64,000 nt of DNA. Source: Candidatus Cryptobacteroides onthequi (GTDB lineage: Bacteria; Bacteroidota; Bacteroidia; Bacteroidales; UBA932). The notes beneath the pieces are model-generated. The model was not told the origin of the DNA. It ran no database searches and saw only the letters and a list, made by a program, of their open reading frames with translations. Below are positions 1 through 8,227 of the stretch, in pieces; positions within the stretch are counted from its first letter, which is position 1; each line of letters opens with the position of its first letter. The stretch spans positions 1 to 64,000 of the forward strand of contig JAGHSA010000015.1 in the NCBI GenBank assembly GCA_018066125.1, read 5' to 3'. The position numbers and the translations under genes were made by a program.

Positions 1-80
1 GGCTTCTCAGCTGTGCCACTGACGTGTTTGCGTATACGGTAGTGAATCCTTCTTCTTCTTTCTATTCTATTCAATGCCAT
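1..80 (-). CDS. rplR: 50S ribosomal protein L18 (uL18), N-terminal fragment
   Basis: Only the first 26 codons are inside the window; the gene runs off the left edge. The peptide begins MALNRIERRRRIHYRIRKHV, the basic N-terminus typical of bacterial uL18, which binds 5S rRNA in the large-subunit central protuberance. It follows rplF in the same direction, the standard spc-operon order. The start is fixed by a strong AGGAGG eight bases upstream, directly behind the rplF stop. Identification rests on the short peptide plus gene order. Confidence 0.88.
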   Translation of the reverse strand, partial: MALNRIERRRRIHYRIRKHVSGTAEK

Positions 81-88
81 AACTCAAT

Positions 89-94
89 CCTCCT
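89..94 (-). promoter_or_regulatory. Shine-Dalgarno site of rplR
   Basis: AGGAGG on the minus strand, eight bases before the rplR ATG and one base after the rplF stop. Strong Shine-Dalgarno sites are uncommon in Bacteroidota, so this one is notable; comparable sites precede rplB and rplD in this window. Confidence 0.7.
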
Positions 95-95
95 A

Positions 96-656
96 TTATT
101 TAGCGGCTGCAGTCTTACCAGCCTTGCGACGAAGCTGCTCACCAACAAACTTGATACCCTTGCCCTTATAAGGCTCTGGCTTACGGAATGAACGTACTTT
201 GGCTGCGACCTGACCTACAAGCTGCTTGTCACAGCTCTTGAGGACAAGTACTGGGTTCTCACCCTTGCGGACCTGAGGCACCTCGGCAGTGATCTCCTTA
301 GGGAGCATGAGCTGGATGCTGTGTGATTAACCGAGGCTGAATGTGAGAAGCTGACCAGCCTGCTCAACGCGGTAACCGACACCGACAAGCTCCTGCTTGA
401 TAGTGAAGCCCTCAGATACACCGACTACCATGTTGTGAACGAGTGCACGATAAAGACCGTGCATTGAACGGTGGCGTGGCTGATCTGTAGGACGGGTGAA
501 TGTGATTGTAGTACCCTCGATGGTGACGGTGATATCTGCATCTACCTTCTGTGTCATCTCACCAAGAGGTCCTTTAACCTTCACAACGTTGCCGGAGAGA
601 AGCTCTGCTGTAACGCCGGCCGGAAGGTTTACAGGCAATTTACCAATTCGTGACAT
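96..656 (-). pseudogene. rplF: 50S ribosomal protein L6 (uL6), interrupted by an in-frame TAA
   Basis: The reading frame starts MSRIGKLPVNLPAGV and runs 109 codons to ...LLTFSLG, then hits TAA at 327-329 (codon 110). Without any frame change it continues SHSIQLMLPKEITAEV... for another 76 residues to the normal uL6 C-terminus with its FRKPEPYKGKG motif. Intact homologues have Tyr at this spot (FSLGYSH), so one base (TAT or TAC to TAA) explains the break. The full span, 186 residues, is a normal uL6 length. uL6 sits near the GTPase-associated centre and sarcin-ricin loop and is required for 50S assembly. The gene lies in normal spc order between rpsH and rplR. It may be a sequencing or assembly error, or a real nonsense mutation rescued by reinitiation at the ATG 18 bases downstream (first base 308) or by suppression. 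Confidence 0.9.
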
Positions 657-673
657 TATTCTGTTCCTTTAGA

Positions 674-1069
674 TTAATAAACATAACAAATAACCTCACC
701 ACCGACATTGAGCTCCTTGGCTTCCTTGTCTGTGATGACGCCCTTAGATGTTGAGAGGATAGCGATTCCGAGTCCGTTGAGAACTCTTGGCATGTCCTTT
801 ACATCAGTGTACTGCCTGAGACCTGGAGAAGATACGCGGACAATCTTCTTGATTGCTGCGACCTTGGTCTGAGGATGATACTTCAAAGCGATTTTGATTG
901 TGCCCTGTGGCTGTGCATCCACTACCTTGTAGCTGAGGATGTAGCCCTTTTCGCAAAGAATCTTGGTGATGGCTACCTTCATCTTTGATGTAGGTACCTC
1001 CACGATCTTGTTTCCTGCAAGATACGCGTTGCGAATCCTGGTGAGGAAATCTGCAATTGGATCAGTCAT
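674..1069 (-). CDS. rpsH: 30S ribosomal protein S8 (uS8)
   Basis: 131 residues, start MTDPIADFLTRIRNAY and end GGEVICYVY, both hallmarks of uS8 at its usual length. It binds the central domain of 16S rRNA as a primary assembly protein; in E. coli it also represses the spc operon by binding its mRNA, but that is not shown for Bacteroidota. It sits 17 bases upstream of rplF. A 74-base gap separates it from rpsN, longer than any other gap in this block. Confidence 0.96.
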   Translation of the reverse strand: MTDPIADFLTRIRNAYLAGNKIVEVPTSKMKVAITKILCEKGYILSYKVVDAQPQGTIKIALKYHPQTKVAAIKKIVRVSSPGLRQYTDVKDMPRVLNGLGIAILSTSKGVITDKEAKELNVGGEVICYVY

Positions 1070-1143
1070 TTCTTTAATTTGTTTTTAGAACCGGCGCATC
1101 CGCGCCCGATATCCGATTGTTAATAATATATAGGTATGATATT

Positions 1144-1413
1144 TTACCAGCTTGCCTTCTTTACGCCTGGAAGGAGACCGTTGCTGGCCATCTCGCGGAA
1201 CTGGATACGGCTGAGACCGAAATCTCTCATATATCCCTTTGGACGTCCGGTGAGAGAGCAGCGGTTGTGAAGACGAACTGATGAAGAGTTCTTAGGGAGC
1301 TTGTCAAGAGCAGCCCAGTCACCAGCTTCCTTCAAAGCCTTTCTTTTCTCGGCGTACTTAGCAACTAATTTCGCGCGTTTTACCTCGCGAGCTTTCATTG
1401 ATTCTTTTGCCAT
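1144..1413 (-). CDS. rpsN: 30S ribosomal protein S14 (uS14), zinc-free form
   Basis: 89 residues, [17 protein letters not shown] to [11 protein letters not shown]. The C-terminal half ([19 protein letters not shown]) is the conserved uS14 core. The protein has a single cysteine and no pair of CxxC motifs, so it is the long zinc-independent type rather than the short zinc-ribbon type. It is a 30S head protein near the A and P sites. It lies eight bases downstream of rplE in normal order. Confidence 0.96.
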   Translation of the reverse strand: MAKESMKAREVKRAKLVAKYAEKRKALKEAGDWAALDKLPKNSSSVRLHNRCSLTGRPKGYMRDFGLSRIQFREMASNGLLPGVKKASW

Positions 1414-1421
1414 AGATATCT

Positions 1422-2015
1422 TTATTTATTATGTTTCTTGAAAGGAAGTCCGAACTCCTTGAGGAGAGCATAAGCCTCTTCGTCGGTCTTGGCTGTGGTC
1501 ACGAAGGTAACCTCTACGCCATGGATCCTAGGGTTCTTGTCGATGTCAACCTCAGGGAAGATGATCTGCTCCTTGAGACCGAGGGTGTAGTTACCCTGAC
1601 CGTCCATCTTCTCAGCGATACCGTTGAAGTCACGGATACGAGGGAGAGTGACTCTGATGAGTCTCTCGAGGAACTCGTACATCCTGACGTCACGGAGAGT
1701 CACCTTTGCACCGATAGGCATGCCCTTACGGAGCTTGAAGTTGGAGATATCCTTCTTTGATGTTGTGAGGACAGCCTTCTGTCCTGCGATGATTGAAAGC
1801 TCTGCTGCTGCCTCCTCAACGATCTTCTTGTCCTGAGTAGCATCGCCGACACCCTCATTGAGAGTAATCTTGACGAGCTTAGGAACCTGCATGACAGTTG
1901 AATAAGAGAACTGCTTCATGAGGCGGTCAACGATCTCTTCCTTATAAAGCTTCTTGAGTGAAGGAACGTATCCTGCTGGCAGAGTCTGAGCTGCTGCTGT
2001 TTCTTTCTTTGCCAT
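1422..2015 (-). CDS. rplE: 50S ribosomal protein L5 (uL5)
   Basis: 197 residues, slightly longer than the usual ~180 because of an N-terminal leader ([19 protein letters not shown]) before the conserved [13 protein letters not shown]. The C-terminal half has the family signature [22 protein letters not shown]. uL5 binds 5S rRNA and contacts the P-site tRNA and S13. It is separated from rplX by two bases; a purine-rich GGAGAGGAG lies 11 bases before the start. Confidence 0.96.
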   Translation of the reverse strand: MAKKETAAAQTLPAGYVPSLKKLYKEEIVDRLMKQFSYSTVMQVPKLVKITLNEGVGDATQDKKIVEEAAAELSIIAGQKAVLTTSKKDISNFKLRKGMPIGAKVTLRDVRMYEFLERLIRVTLPRIRDFNGIAEKMDGQGNYTLGLKEQIIFPEVDIDKNPRIHGVEVTFVTTAKTDEEAYALLKEFGLPFKKHNK

Positions 2016-2017
2016 AA

Positions 2018-2335
2018 TTACTTGATCTCCTCTCCTGATTTTTTAGCGTAACGGACCTTCTTGTCGCCGTCCATCTTGTAGCCGACGCGAGTAGCCTTGC
2101 CACTCTTAGGGTCGATAAGCTGAAGGTTAGAAATGTGAATGCCTGCCTCCTGCTTGATGATGCCACCCTGAGGCTGCTTTGAGTTTGGTTTGGTGTGCTT
2201 GCTTACCATGTTGATACCCTCGACGATCGCGCGATCCTTCTCAGGGACAACTGAAAGAACCTTTCCGGTCTTTCCCTTATCGTTACCGGCATTTACATAC
2301 ACGGTGTCGCCTTTCTTGATATGTAACTTTTTCAT
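2018..2335 (-). CDS. rplX: 50S ribosomal protein L24 (uL24)
   Basis: 105 residues. The KOW motif is at the N-terminus ([20 protein letters not shown]), followed by [18 protein letters not shown], as in bacterial uL24. It initiates 50S assembly at the 5' domain of 23S rRNA and lies by the polypeptide exit. It sits in operon order with rplN 12 bases upstream and rplE 2 bases downstream. Confidence 0.96.
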   Translation of the reverse strand: MKKLHIKKGDTVYVNAGNDKGKTGKVLSVVPEKDRAIVEGINMVSKHTKPNSKQPQGGIIKQEAGIHISNLQLIDPKSGKATRVGYKMDGDKKVRYAKKSGEEIK

Positions 2336-2347
2336 AATCTTGATTTA

Positions 2348-2713
2348 TTAAAGGACCTCCGGTGCCAGTGAAACGATCTTCATATAATTCTCACGAAGCT
2401 CTCTGGCAACTGGGCCAAAGATACGTGTGCCCCTGAGCTCTCCTGCGTTGTTGAGAAGAACACAAGCGTTATCATCGAAACGGATGTATGAACCGTCCGC
2501 TCTGCGGATCTCTTTCTTAGTGCGTACCACTACAGCCTTAGAAACTGTACCCTTCTTAGCGTCGCCGCCAGAGATAGCACTCTTCACTGCTACGACAATC
2601 TTGTCACCAACAGTGGCATAACGATGGTTGGTACCGCCAAGGACACGGATGCAAAGAACTTCCTTTGCTCCGCTGTTGTCGGCTACCTGTAAACGTGATT
2701 CCTGCTGTATCAT
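2348..2713 (-). CDS. rplN: 50S ribosomal protein L14 (uL14)
   Basis: 121 residues, [20 protein letters not shown] to the characteristic [14 protein letters not shown] and [10 protein letters not shown]. This is full length for the family. uL14 forms an intersubunit bridge with 16S helix 14 and is the docking site for RsfS. The gene starts three bases downstream of the rpsQ stop. Confidence 0.97.
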   Translation of the reverse strand: MIQQESRLQVADNSGAKEVLCIRVLGGTNHRYATVGDKIVVAVKSAISGGDAKKGTVSKAVVVRTKKEIRRADGSYIRFDDNACVLLNNAGELRGTRIFGPVARELRENYMKIVSLAPEVL

Positions 2714-2716
2714 ATG

Positions 2717-2971
2717 CTACTTTGCTTTTTCAATGATTTCAACTAATCTCCAGTTCTTTGTCTTGCTCAAAGGGCGTGTCTCCATGATGCGTACGGTATC
2801 ACCCATACCACACTCATTCTTCTCGTCCTGGGCAACGAACTTAGTGGTCTTCTTTACGAACTTGCCGTACATAGGATGTTTCTCTTTTCTTTCTACGGCA
2901 ACGACGATGGTCTTCTCCATCTTGTTGCTGACCACTACTCCTATTCTTTCCTTACGAAGATTTCTTTCCAT
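2717..2971 (-). CDS. rpsQ: 30S ribosomal protein S17 (uS17)
   Basis: 84 residues, [20 protein letters not shown] with the conserved [14 protein letters not shown] and the [11 protein letters not shown] motif. It is an OB-fold primary binder of the 16S 5' domain. Length and order are normal; rpmC lies 11 bases upstream. Confidence 0.97.
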   Translation of the reverse strand: MERNLRKERIGVVVSNKMEKTIVVAVERKEKHPMYGKFVKKTTKFVAQDEKNECGMGDTVRIMETRPLSKTKNWRLVEIIEKAK

Positions 2972-2982
2972 AAGACATCAAT

Positions 2983-3180
2983 TTAGTTCTGTTCTTTTTC
3001 TTTCTCAGCAAGGATAGTGATCATGCGAGCGATATCCTGTCTGGTCTTCTTAAACTTAGACGTATCCTCTAATGGAGAGATAGCGTGATTGATCTTCATG
3101 GAATCAAGATTTGCCTTTTCGAGCTCGATACGGTCGCGCAGATCTGCTACGGACATTTCGCGTACTTCTGAAACTTTCAT
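2983..3180 (-). CDS. rpmC: 50S ribosomal protein L29 (uL29)
   Basis: 65 residues, a two-helix protein starting MKVSEVREMSVADLRDRI with the conserved KFKKTRQDIARM near the C-terminus. It lies at the peptide exit next to uL23 and helps form the site for trigger factor and SRP. It is in normal order between rplP and rpsQ. Confidence 0.95.
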   Translation of the reverse strand: MKVSEVREMSVADLRDRIELEKANLDSMKINHAISPLEDTSKFKKTRQDIARMITILAEKEKEQN

Positions 3181-3198
3181 TTTCTTTCTCCATTAATA

Positions 3199-3618
3199 TT
3201 ATTCAACATAGTCCCTGCGAACGATGAACTTGGTAGCTACCGGGAGCTTGTTCGCGCCAAGACGCATAGCCTCTTTTGCAATCTCGAGTGAGACACCCTC
3301 TGCCTCGAAAAGAATGCGGCCCGGAGTAATAGGTGCTACATATCCGTAAGGATCACCCTTACCCTTACCCATACGGGTTGAAAGAGGTTTCTTTGTAACT
3401 GGCTTTACAGGGAAGACCCTGATCCAAATCTGGCCCTCACGGTTCATATAACGTGAGATAGCCTGACGAGCGGCCTCGATCTGCTGAGCTGTAAGCCAAC
3501 AATTTTCAAGGGTCTTGATACCGAAAGAACCAAATGCAAGCTGGTTGCCTCTCTGGGCATTTCCCTTCATGCGGCCTTTCTGTTCCCTTCTAAACTTTGT
3601 TTTCTTAGGTTGTAACAT
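3199..3618 (-). CDS. rplP: 50S ribosomal protein L16 (uL16)
   Basis: 139 residues, [20 protein letters not shown] with the conserved [24 protein letters not shown] segment region. It organises the A-site region of the peptidyl transferase centre. In most bacteria rpsC lies directly upstream; here rplP is the first gene of the transcript and rpsC is about 10 kb away. No Shine-Dalgarno site is visible. A -7 promoter box lies about 90 bases upstream. Confidence 0.97.
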   Translation of the reverse strand: MLQPKKTKFRREQKGRMKGNAQRGNQLAFGSFGIKTLENCWLTAQQIEAARQAISRYMNREGQIWIRVFPVKPVTKKPLSTRMGKGKGDPYGYVAPITPGRILFEAEGVSLEIAKEAMRLGANKLPVATKFIVRRDYVE

Positions 3619-3709
3619 CGTTTATTGAATTTAATAAAACTTATTCTTTTTTAACGTAAATCCCTGATACTCAGGAAACTACATAATACACCCCGTATTT
3701 TTGGGACTG

Positions 3710-3717
3710 CAAATTTA
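3710..3717 (-). promoter_or_regulatory. Likely -7 box of the rplP-led (spc) operon
   Basis: TAAATTTG on the minus strand matches the Bacteroidota -7 consensus TAnnTTTG and lies in an AT-rich 299-base gap between divergent genes. No TTTG is found at the ideal 19-20 base spacing, so this is a partial match. It would give a leader of about 90 bases before rplP, consistent with that gene being the head of a separate transcript. Confidence 0.5.
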
Positions 3718-3901
3718 GTCAAAAAATCCGAAAAACCATAATTATCTTCAAAAATATTTACATGTTTTAGACACAGTTTTTGATTAGCCAACTATCGCAT
3801 TTTCAGCAAATTGACAGGGTGTTGAAAAATATTTTCCCCTACATTTTCGACACGGTCTGAAATGGCATTTTCACCCCCTGTCATTTGGTCAGATTTTTGC
3901 T

Positions 3902-3909
3902 TAATTTTG
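3902..3909 (+). promoter_or_regulatory. -7 box immediately before the DUF4294 gene
   Basis: TAATTTTG ends eight bases before the ATG at 3918. If used, the transcript would have only a few leader bases, that is, be nearly leaderless. The -33 element is weak (a TTTG at 3884, too close). Called from consensus only. Confidence 0.4.
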
Positions 3910-3917
3910 CCGCCGTG

Positions 3918-4658
3918 ATGAGACGATTTTCTGCCATACTGCTGACTTTTCTGACGGTGGCGTCCGCCATGGCGTCGGGACAGAGTCACAGAAGATCGAG
4001 GATGAGTTCCGTCCTCGACTCGATAGCTGTAGAGCAGAGCGCCGCAGACGCGGCCAGAAAGGCGGCGGCCCGCGGCGGCGGACTGATGCACTACATCGTG
4101 GAAGAAGGCGACACCGTCTTCATCGACAACATACAGCCTGTATGGGTATTCCCGAAAGGATTCAAGATCAAGGGGACCGACTGGCGGAGATACTACAAGC
4201 TGGTCTACAACTTCAACAAAGTCTATCCATATGCCCTGCTGGGACGCAAGCTCATAGCCGAAGTCGATGCCAACATCGACTCCCAGGGCATGAACCGCCT
4301 CCAGAAAGACAGGTACATCAACTCCATGCAGTGGGAGCTCCTCAGAGACTTCGAGGGAGCGATACGCCACATGACCATATCCCAGGGCAAACTCCTGGTG
4401 AGACTTGTGGACAGGGAGATAGGCAAGTCCTCATACGAAATCGTAAAGGACTACAAGAACGGCCTTGCAGCCGGTTTCTGGCAGGGCGTGGCCAAGATCT
4501 TCGGCCAGGACCTCAAGAATCACTACGACCCGAAGGGAGAAGACCTGATGACAGAGTATCTGATCCAGAAATGGGAATCCGGAGAGTTCGACGATCTCTA
4601 CTTCTCCGTATTCATGGAGATGCCTAAGCGCACGTACATCCCATCGAAATACGAGTAG
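3918..4658 (+). CDS. DUF4294 family exported protein
   Basis: 246 residues. An N-terminal signal peptide (MRRFSAILLTFLTVASAMASG) is followed by a low-complexity linker and then the DUF4294 core, from about residue 60: HYIVEEGDTVFIDNI, FKIKGTDWRRYYKLVYNFNKVYPYA, and a C-terminal LMTEYLIQKWESGEFDDLYF. The family is found in Bacteroidota; no function is known to me. An ATG 11 codons further upstream was not used because the signal peptide begins at 3918. The 3' end overlaps the convergent lpxH gene by 61 bases. Confidence 0.82.
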   Translation: MRRFSAILLTFLTVASAMASGQSHRRSRMSSVLDSIAVEQSAADAARKAAARGGGLMHYIVEEGDTVFIDNIQPVWVFPKGFKIKGTDWRRYYKLVYNFNKVYPYALLGRKLIAEVDANIDSQGMNRLQKDRYINSMQWELLRDFEGAIRHMTISQGKLLVRLVDREIGKSSYEIVKDYKNGLAAGFWQGVAKIFGQDLKNHYDPKGEDLMTEYLIQKWESGEFDDLYFSVFMEMPKRTYIPSKYE

Positions 4659-5353
4659 GACGACTCGTCGAGCCAGTCCTTGAGGATGACCATCCGGGCT
4701 CCGGTAGGGAGCACCGCATCATAGTGCGAGTGGTAATGCCCGAAAATGAAACAGTCCACGTGCATCCTCGAAGAGAAGTCCACCGCCCAACGGTACAGCG
4801 GCTCGTCCGCTCCCCGGAAAGCGTACACCTTGCGGTCATGACCTTTCCTGTTGGAGCGTGACCAGTTGTTTCCGAAGCGGAACGCGAGCCACGGATGAAG
4901 CATGCTGAAGAGAATCTGCGCCGCACGGCACTTGAAGATGCCGTTCATGATGCGGTATCCGAGCCCGACGGGACCGAGCCCGTCACCATGCCCGAGACAG
5001 AATGTGGTGCCGCCGATCTCCACCAGATGCGGCTGCTGAAGCACCGTGATGCCAAGCTCCTGGAAGTAGCTGTAGCACCAGATGTCATGATTGCCGGGGA
5101 AGAAGAATATCTGGACTCCGGCGTCGCGCAGATCCATCAGGGCAGCGAACACCCTGACGTAGCCCTTGGGCACGACGTCCCTGTATTCGTACCAGAAATC
5201 CCATATGTCGCCGAGGAGGTAGAGCGCGAGAGTCTCACGCGCCGGGATGGATCTCAGGAAGCCGACAAAGCGCTCCTCACGCCCCTCGGGATCCTTGTAG
5301 TCAAGGCCGAGATGGACGTCAGAGACAAAGTATGTGAGCTTCCGATCCCCCAT
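4598..5353 (-). CDS. lpxH: UDP-2,3-diacylglucosamine diphosphatase (LpxH-like)
   Basis: 251 residues, a calcineurin-type metallophosphoesterase with all metal-site motifs: DVHLG (about residue 11), GDIWDF, GNHDIW (about 92), GHGDG and GHYHSH. The GHGDG variant and the conserved insert around FRFGNNWSRSNR fit the Bacteroidales LpxH group. It removes UMP from UDP-2,3-diacylglucosamine to give lipid X in lipid A synthesis at the inner membrane. Its ATG directly follows the uppP stop, so it is the last gene of a ftsX-DUF3098-uppP-lpxH operon. The end overlaps DUF4294 tail to tail. Confidence 0.85.
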   Translation of the reverse strand: MGDRKLTYFVSDVHLGLDYKDPEGREERFVGFLRSIPARETLALYLLGDIWDFWYEYRDVVPKGYVRVFAALMDLRDAGVQIFFFPGNHDIWCYSYFQELGITVLQQPHLVEIGGTTFCLGHGDGLGPVGLGYRIMNGIFKCRAAQILFSMLHPWLAFRFGNNWSRSNRKGHDRKVYAFRGADEPLYRWAVDFSSRMHVDCFIFGHYHSHYDAVLPTGARMVILKDWLDESSYSYFDGMYVRLGISMNTEK

Positions 5354-6178
5354 TTAAGCCAGAATGAGAATGAGGACAGCCGCAGCGGCACAGTAGAGGG
5401 CGAACCATGAAAGCCTTGCCCTTCTGACCAGTGCCACCATGGCCCTGCATGCGAAGAGGCCCGAAATGAATGCAGACACGAAACCTGCGGCAAGTGCGGC
5501 GGCACCCACACCTGAGGCTGCTGCCGTCTCCCCTGTCACCATGTCGAGAAGGTCAAGCATCTGCTCGCCGATGATGGGCACGAGAACCATCAGGAAGGAG
5601 AACTGCGCCATGGATTCACGCTTCACGCCGCTGATGAGTCCGGTGGCGATAGTCGTGCCTGAGCGGGAAAGACCCGGAGCCACGGCAAAGGACTGTCCCA
5701 GGCCCACCAGGAACGCCTGCCAGTAGGAAATGCCGTTGCGGTAGCCGCGCCTGTCCGACAGAGAGCTTCCGCCGCGGCCGGCAAAGATGTCCGAGAATAC
5801 AAGAAGAGCCGCGGTCACCAGCAGGCACACCGCCACGGTTGTGAGCGAATCCCCGAAGAAAGCCTCCACCCTGTCCTTGAACAGGAGGCCGATGATGCCT
5901 ATCGGGATCATGGACACGACAAGCTTGCAGACATAGTCGGTCTCATCGTTGTAGCGGAACTGCAGAAGTCCCTTGAAAAGCTTCCAGATGATGCTCCAGA
6001 ACACGACGATCGTGCTGAGCACGGTGGCGAAATGGACGGTCACGGTGAAATCGAGGAAGCCTTCTGCATCCACGCCGAGAAACTCCCTGAACATCATGAG
6101 ATGACCGCTGCTGCTGACCGGGAGGAACTCAGTGAGTCCCTGCACAAGTCCCAGGATAAGAGCCTGAAGCCAACTCAT
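5354..6178 (-). CDS. uppP: Undecaprenyl-diphosphatase (UppP/BacA)
   Basis: 274 residues, strongly hydrophobic. Both active-site motifs are present: EFLPVSSSGH near residue 17-26 and PGLSRSGTTIATGL near 165-180. It dephosphorylates undecaprenyl diphosphate to recycle the lipid carrier for peptidoglycan and O-antigen and gives bacitracin tolerance when abundant. It overlaps the upstream DUF3098 gene by four bases and abuts lpxH, indicating translational coupling. The linkage to ftsX and DUF3098 is typical of Bacteroidota. Confidence 0.95.
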   Translation of the reverse strand: MSWLQALILGLVQGLTEFLPVSSSGHLMMFREFLGVDAEGFLDFTVTVHFATVLSTIVVFWSIIWKLFKGLLQFRYNDETDYVCKLVVSMIPIGIIGLLFKDRVEAFFGDSLTTVAVCLLVTAALLVFSDIFAGRGGSSLSDRRGYRNGISYWQAFLVGLGQSFAVAPGLSRSGTTIATGLISGVKRESMAQFSFLMVLVPIIGEQMLDLLDMVTGETAAASGVGAAALAAGFVSAFISGLFACRAMVALVRRARLSWFALYCAAAAVLILILA

Positions 6179-6429
6179 TTCTTGGCCTCCCCGTCTTTAC
6201 TGCCATCTTTGAATGAGCCCATGATGGCCACGACTTCCACGATGATGCCGGCCACGATGACGAGTGGAGCCGCCACGAGCCTTCGGAAATCATACATGGC
6301 GTAATTGAACACCTGAGGGTCATCACTTCCACCGCCGGCCATGAGAATAAAACCAGAGACCATCACCACCAGACCCGCAATCAGGAGCCTGAGACCTTTA
6401 GGCGTCACCGCCATCTTACCATTTGCCAT
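6175..6429 (-). CDS. DUF3098 family small membrane protein
   Basis: 84 residues with two transmembrane segments (about 14-32 and 50-72) separated by a short loop, SDDPQVFNYAMYDFRR, characteristic of DUF3098. It lies between ftsX and uppP in Bacteroidota, which suggests a role in the envelope or division machinery, but no activity is known. The ATG overlaps nothing upstream (2-base gap to ftsX); the stop overlaps uppP by four bases. Confidence 0.85.
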   Translation of the reverse strand: MANGKMAVTPKGLRLLIAGLVVMVSGFILMAGGGSDDPQVFNYAMYDFRRLVAAPLVIVAGIIVEVVAIMGSFKDGSKDGEAKK

Positions 6430-6431
6430 AA

Positions 6432-7310
6432 CTAATAATAAAGTTCATCCTTGCCCAGAGAGACAAGTTTGTTAACTACAAAATATGTGCTGACCACGCA
6501 TATGGTCACGCCTGCCGCCAGCACTACACCCATGGCGAGCAGCACCACCTTGAGCTGGAATATCTCAAAGAGCTGCACGAACTGGCTTCTCATGAAGAAA
6601 AGCGCCGATGAGAGAAGTGCGATGGCTATAAGGGCAGCCACCACTCCCTGCAGGACGGCCTGCCCCATGAAAGGCGCCCTGATGAACGCCCTTGTGGCAC
6701 CCACAAGCTTCATGGTGTGTACCGTAAAGCGGCGTGCAAAGACATTGAGGCGCACGGTGTTGTTGATCAGGACGAAAGATATGAAAAGCAGGACGAGTAT
6801 AAGGGCACCGAGCCACAGGGCTATCCTGCCGAGATTCTCATTGAGGGACTCCACCAGCGACTGCTGATAGCTCACATCCTCGACCCCCGCGCACGAACGC
6901 AGTCTTGAGCATACCACATCGAGGCTGTCTGCAGAGACATATGCGGCATCGAGCGTGATGTCGAAGGACTGGGGTATCGGAGAGGTCTCGAATACGTTGA
7001 GGAAATCCTCGCCGAGCATGGCCGCCATTTCCTGGGTGCCCTGCTCACGGGAGACATATCGGACCCCATGGACGAAAGGCATGGATTCAAGCTGTTTCTG
7101 AAAGGCAAGGGCCTCGTTCTCAGACACTTCCTGGCCCATGATGACAGACACCTGCATGGACTCCTTGAAGTAGTCGGAAACACCTCTGGCGTTGAGAAGG
7201 AGAAGACAGGACACACCGACCAGCAGCAGGACAAGACTAATGCTGATAACTGAAGAGAGCCAGGCATTTGCCAGTCTCCTGCGCATCATCTTATTTTCTT
7301 TCCGGGCCAT
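6432..7310 (-). CDS. ftsX: Cell-division protein FtsX
   Basis: 292 residues. Layout is N-terminal helix (about 14-40), an extracytoplasmic domain (about 45-165) and three C-terminal helices, with the FtsX-like permease core (NNTVRLNVFARRFTVHTMKLVGATRAFIRAPF). With the ATPase FtsE it controls periplasmic peptidoglycan hydrolases at the septum. ftsE is not in this window. It is first in the operon with DUF3098, uppP and lpxH and divergent from the glycogen-synthase-like gene. Confidence 0.93.
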   Translation of the reverse strand: MARKENKMMRRRLANAWLSSVISISLVLLLVGVSCLLLLNARGVSDYFKESMQVSVIMGQEVSENEALAFQKQLESMPFVHGVRYVSREQGTQEMAAMLGEDFLNVFETSPIPQSFDITLDAAYVSADSLDVVCSRLRSCAGVEDVSYQQSLVESLNENLGRIALWLGALILVLLFISFVLINNTVRLNVFARRFTVHTMKLVGATRAFIRAPFMGQAVLQGVVAALIAIALLSSALFFMRSQFVQLFEIFQLKVVLLAMGVVLAAGVTICVVSTYFVVNKLVSLGKDELYY

Positions 7311-7331
7311 GTAAAGTCTTCAAACAAAGTT

Positions 7332-7339
7332 CAAAGATA
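7332..7339 (-). promoter_or_regulatory. -7 box of the ftsX operon
   Basis: TATCTTTG on the minus strand, 21 bases before the ftsX ATG, in the 95-base divergent gap. It matches the Bacteroidota -7 consensus; no clear -33 element was found. Confidence 0.55.
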
Positions 7340-7369
7340 GTGATTTATCAAAATATGAAAAAAAATTCT

Positions 7370-7377
7370 TATCTTTG
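7370..7377 (+). promoter_or_regulatory. -7 box of the glycogen-synthase-like gene
   Basis: TATCTTTG on the plus strand, 28 bases before the ATG at 7406. It forms a divergent promoter pair with the ftsX box 30 bases away. Confidence 0.55.
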
Positions 7378-7405
7378 TTCATATCTGCATTTTAAGTTGA
7401 AAAAG

Positions 7406-8224
7406 ATGGGACAGACTACAAAAAGAATACTCTTCGTGAACTCCGAAATGGCACCATTCGTTCCGGAATCGAAGATTTCCACAATCTGCCGCAACTTGCC
7501 TCAGGGCATTCAGGAGAGGAGAAGGGAGATCAGATCGTTCATGCCGAGATACGGATGCATCAACGAGAGGAAGAACCAGTTGCATGAGGTGATACGCCTT
7601 TCAGGAATGAATCTGATCATCAGCGATGTCGACAGACCTCTTGTGATCAAGGTCGCCTCTATCTCGGCAGCCAGGCTGCAGGTCTATTTCATCGACAACG
7701 AGGACTATTTCAGGCGCAAGCAGATAGACCGCGACGACGAAGGACGCTTCTTCGAGGACAACGACGAAAGGGCCATCTTCTTCGCACGCGGCATCCTGGA
7801 GACGGTCAAGAAGCTCAGATGGGCTCCTGACGTGATCCACTGCCAGGGCTGGATTTCCCAGCTCGTGCCTATCTATCTCAAGAAAGCATATAAGGACGAC
7901 CCTATATTCTCCAACAGCAAGGTTGTCCTCTCACTTTACAACGATATCCCCGGAGAGGGTTTCTCTCCTGAATTTGCAGACAAGCTTGTAGCCGGAGGCA
8001 TCACGGCAGAGGACGTCGCCGTCCTCAAGGAGGCCACTGGCACAAATCTTGCGAAACTCGCCGCATCGTACTCTGACGCCGTCATCATGGGAGACCCGGA
8101 CATCGACACCGGACTGCAGGAATACTGCGCTTCTCTCGGACTGCCGGTGCTGCCTTTCAACGCAGATGCTGCCGCTGACGGCAGCTACATCGATGAGTAC
8201 GACAAATTTTATGATCAGTTGTAA
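7406..8224 (+). CDS. Glycogen/starch synthase-like protein, N-terminal GT5 domain only
   Basis: 272 residues resembling the N-terminal half of GT5 glycogen synthases: RILFVNSEMAPFVPES at the start and the PDVIHCQGWISQLVPIYLKK segment in the middle. In place of the ADP-glucose-binding KxGGL loop it has ESKISTICRNLPQ, and the C-terminal GT-B half is absent, so catalysis is doubtful. Short proteins of this type next to a DUF4270 gene are a recurring Bacteroidales arrangement. An ATG 46 codons upstream was rejected because the extension has no family similarity and includes the promoter. The DUF4270 gene follows after three bases. Confidence 0.75.
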   Translation: MGQTTKRILFVNSEMAPFVPESKISTICRNLPQGIQERRREIRSFMPRYGCINERKNQLHEVIRLSGMNLIISDVDRPLVIKVASISAARLQVYFIDNEDYFRRKQIDRDDEGRFFEDNDERAIFFARGILETVKKLRWAPDVIHCQGWISQLVPIYLKKAYKDDPIFSNSKVVLSLYNDIPGEGFSPEFADKLVAGGITAEDVAVLKEATGTNLAKLAASYSDAVIMGDPDIDTGLQEYCASLGLPVLPFNADAAADGSYIDEYDKFYDQL

Positions 8225-8227
8225 CAG

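Noticed and set aside
327..329. General reassignment of TAA as a sense codon
   Set aside because: TAA ends rplP-region genes, rpsC, cdaA-region genes, aspS and others at the expected C-termini, so it is a normal stop here.
7268..7405. N-terminal 46-residue extension of the glycogen-synthase-like protein
   Set aside because: It would cover the divergent promoter region and the start of ftsX and has no similarity to GT5 proteins.
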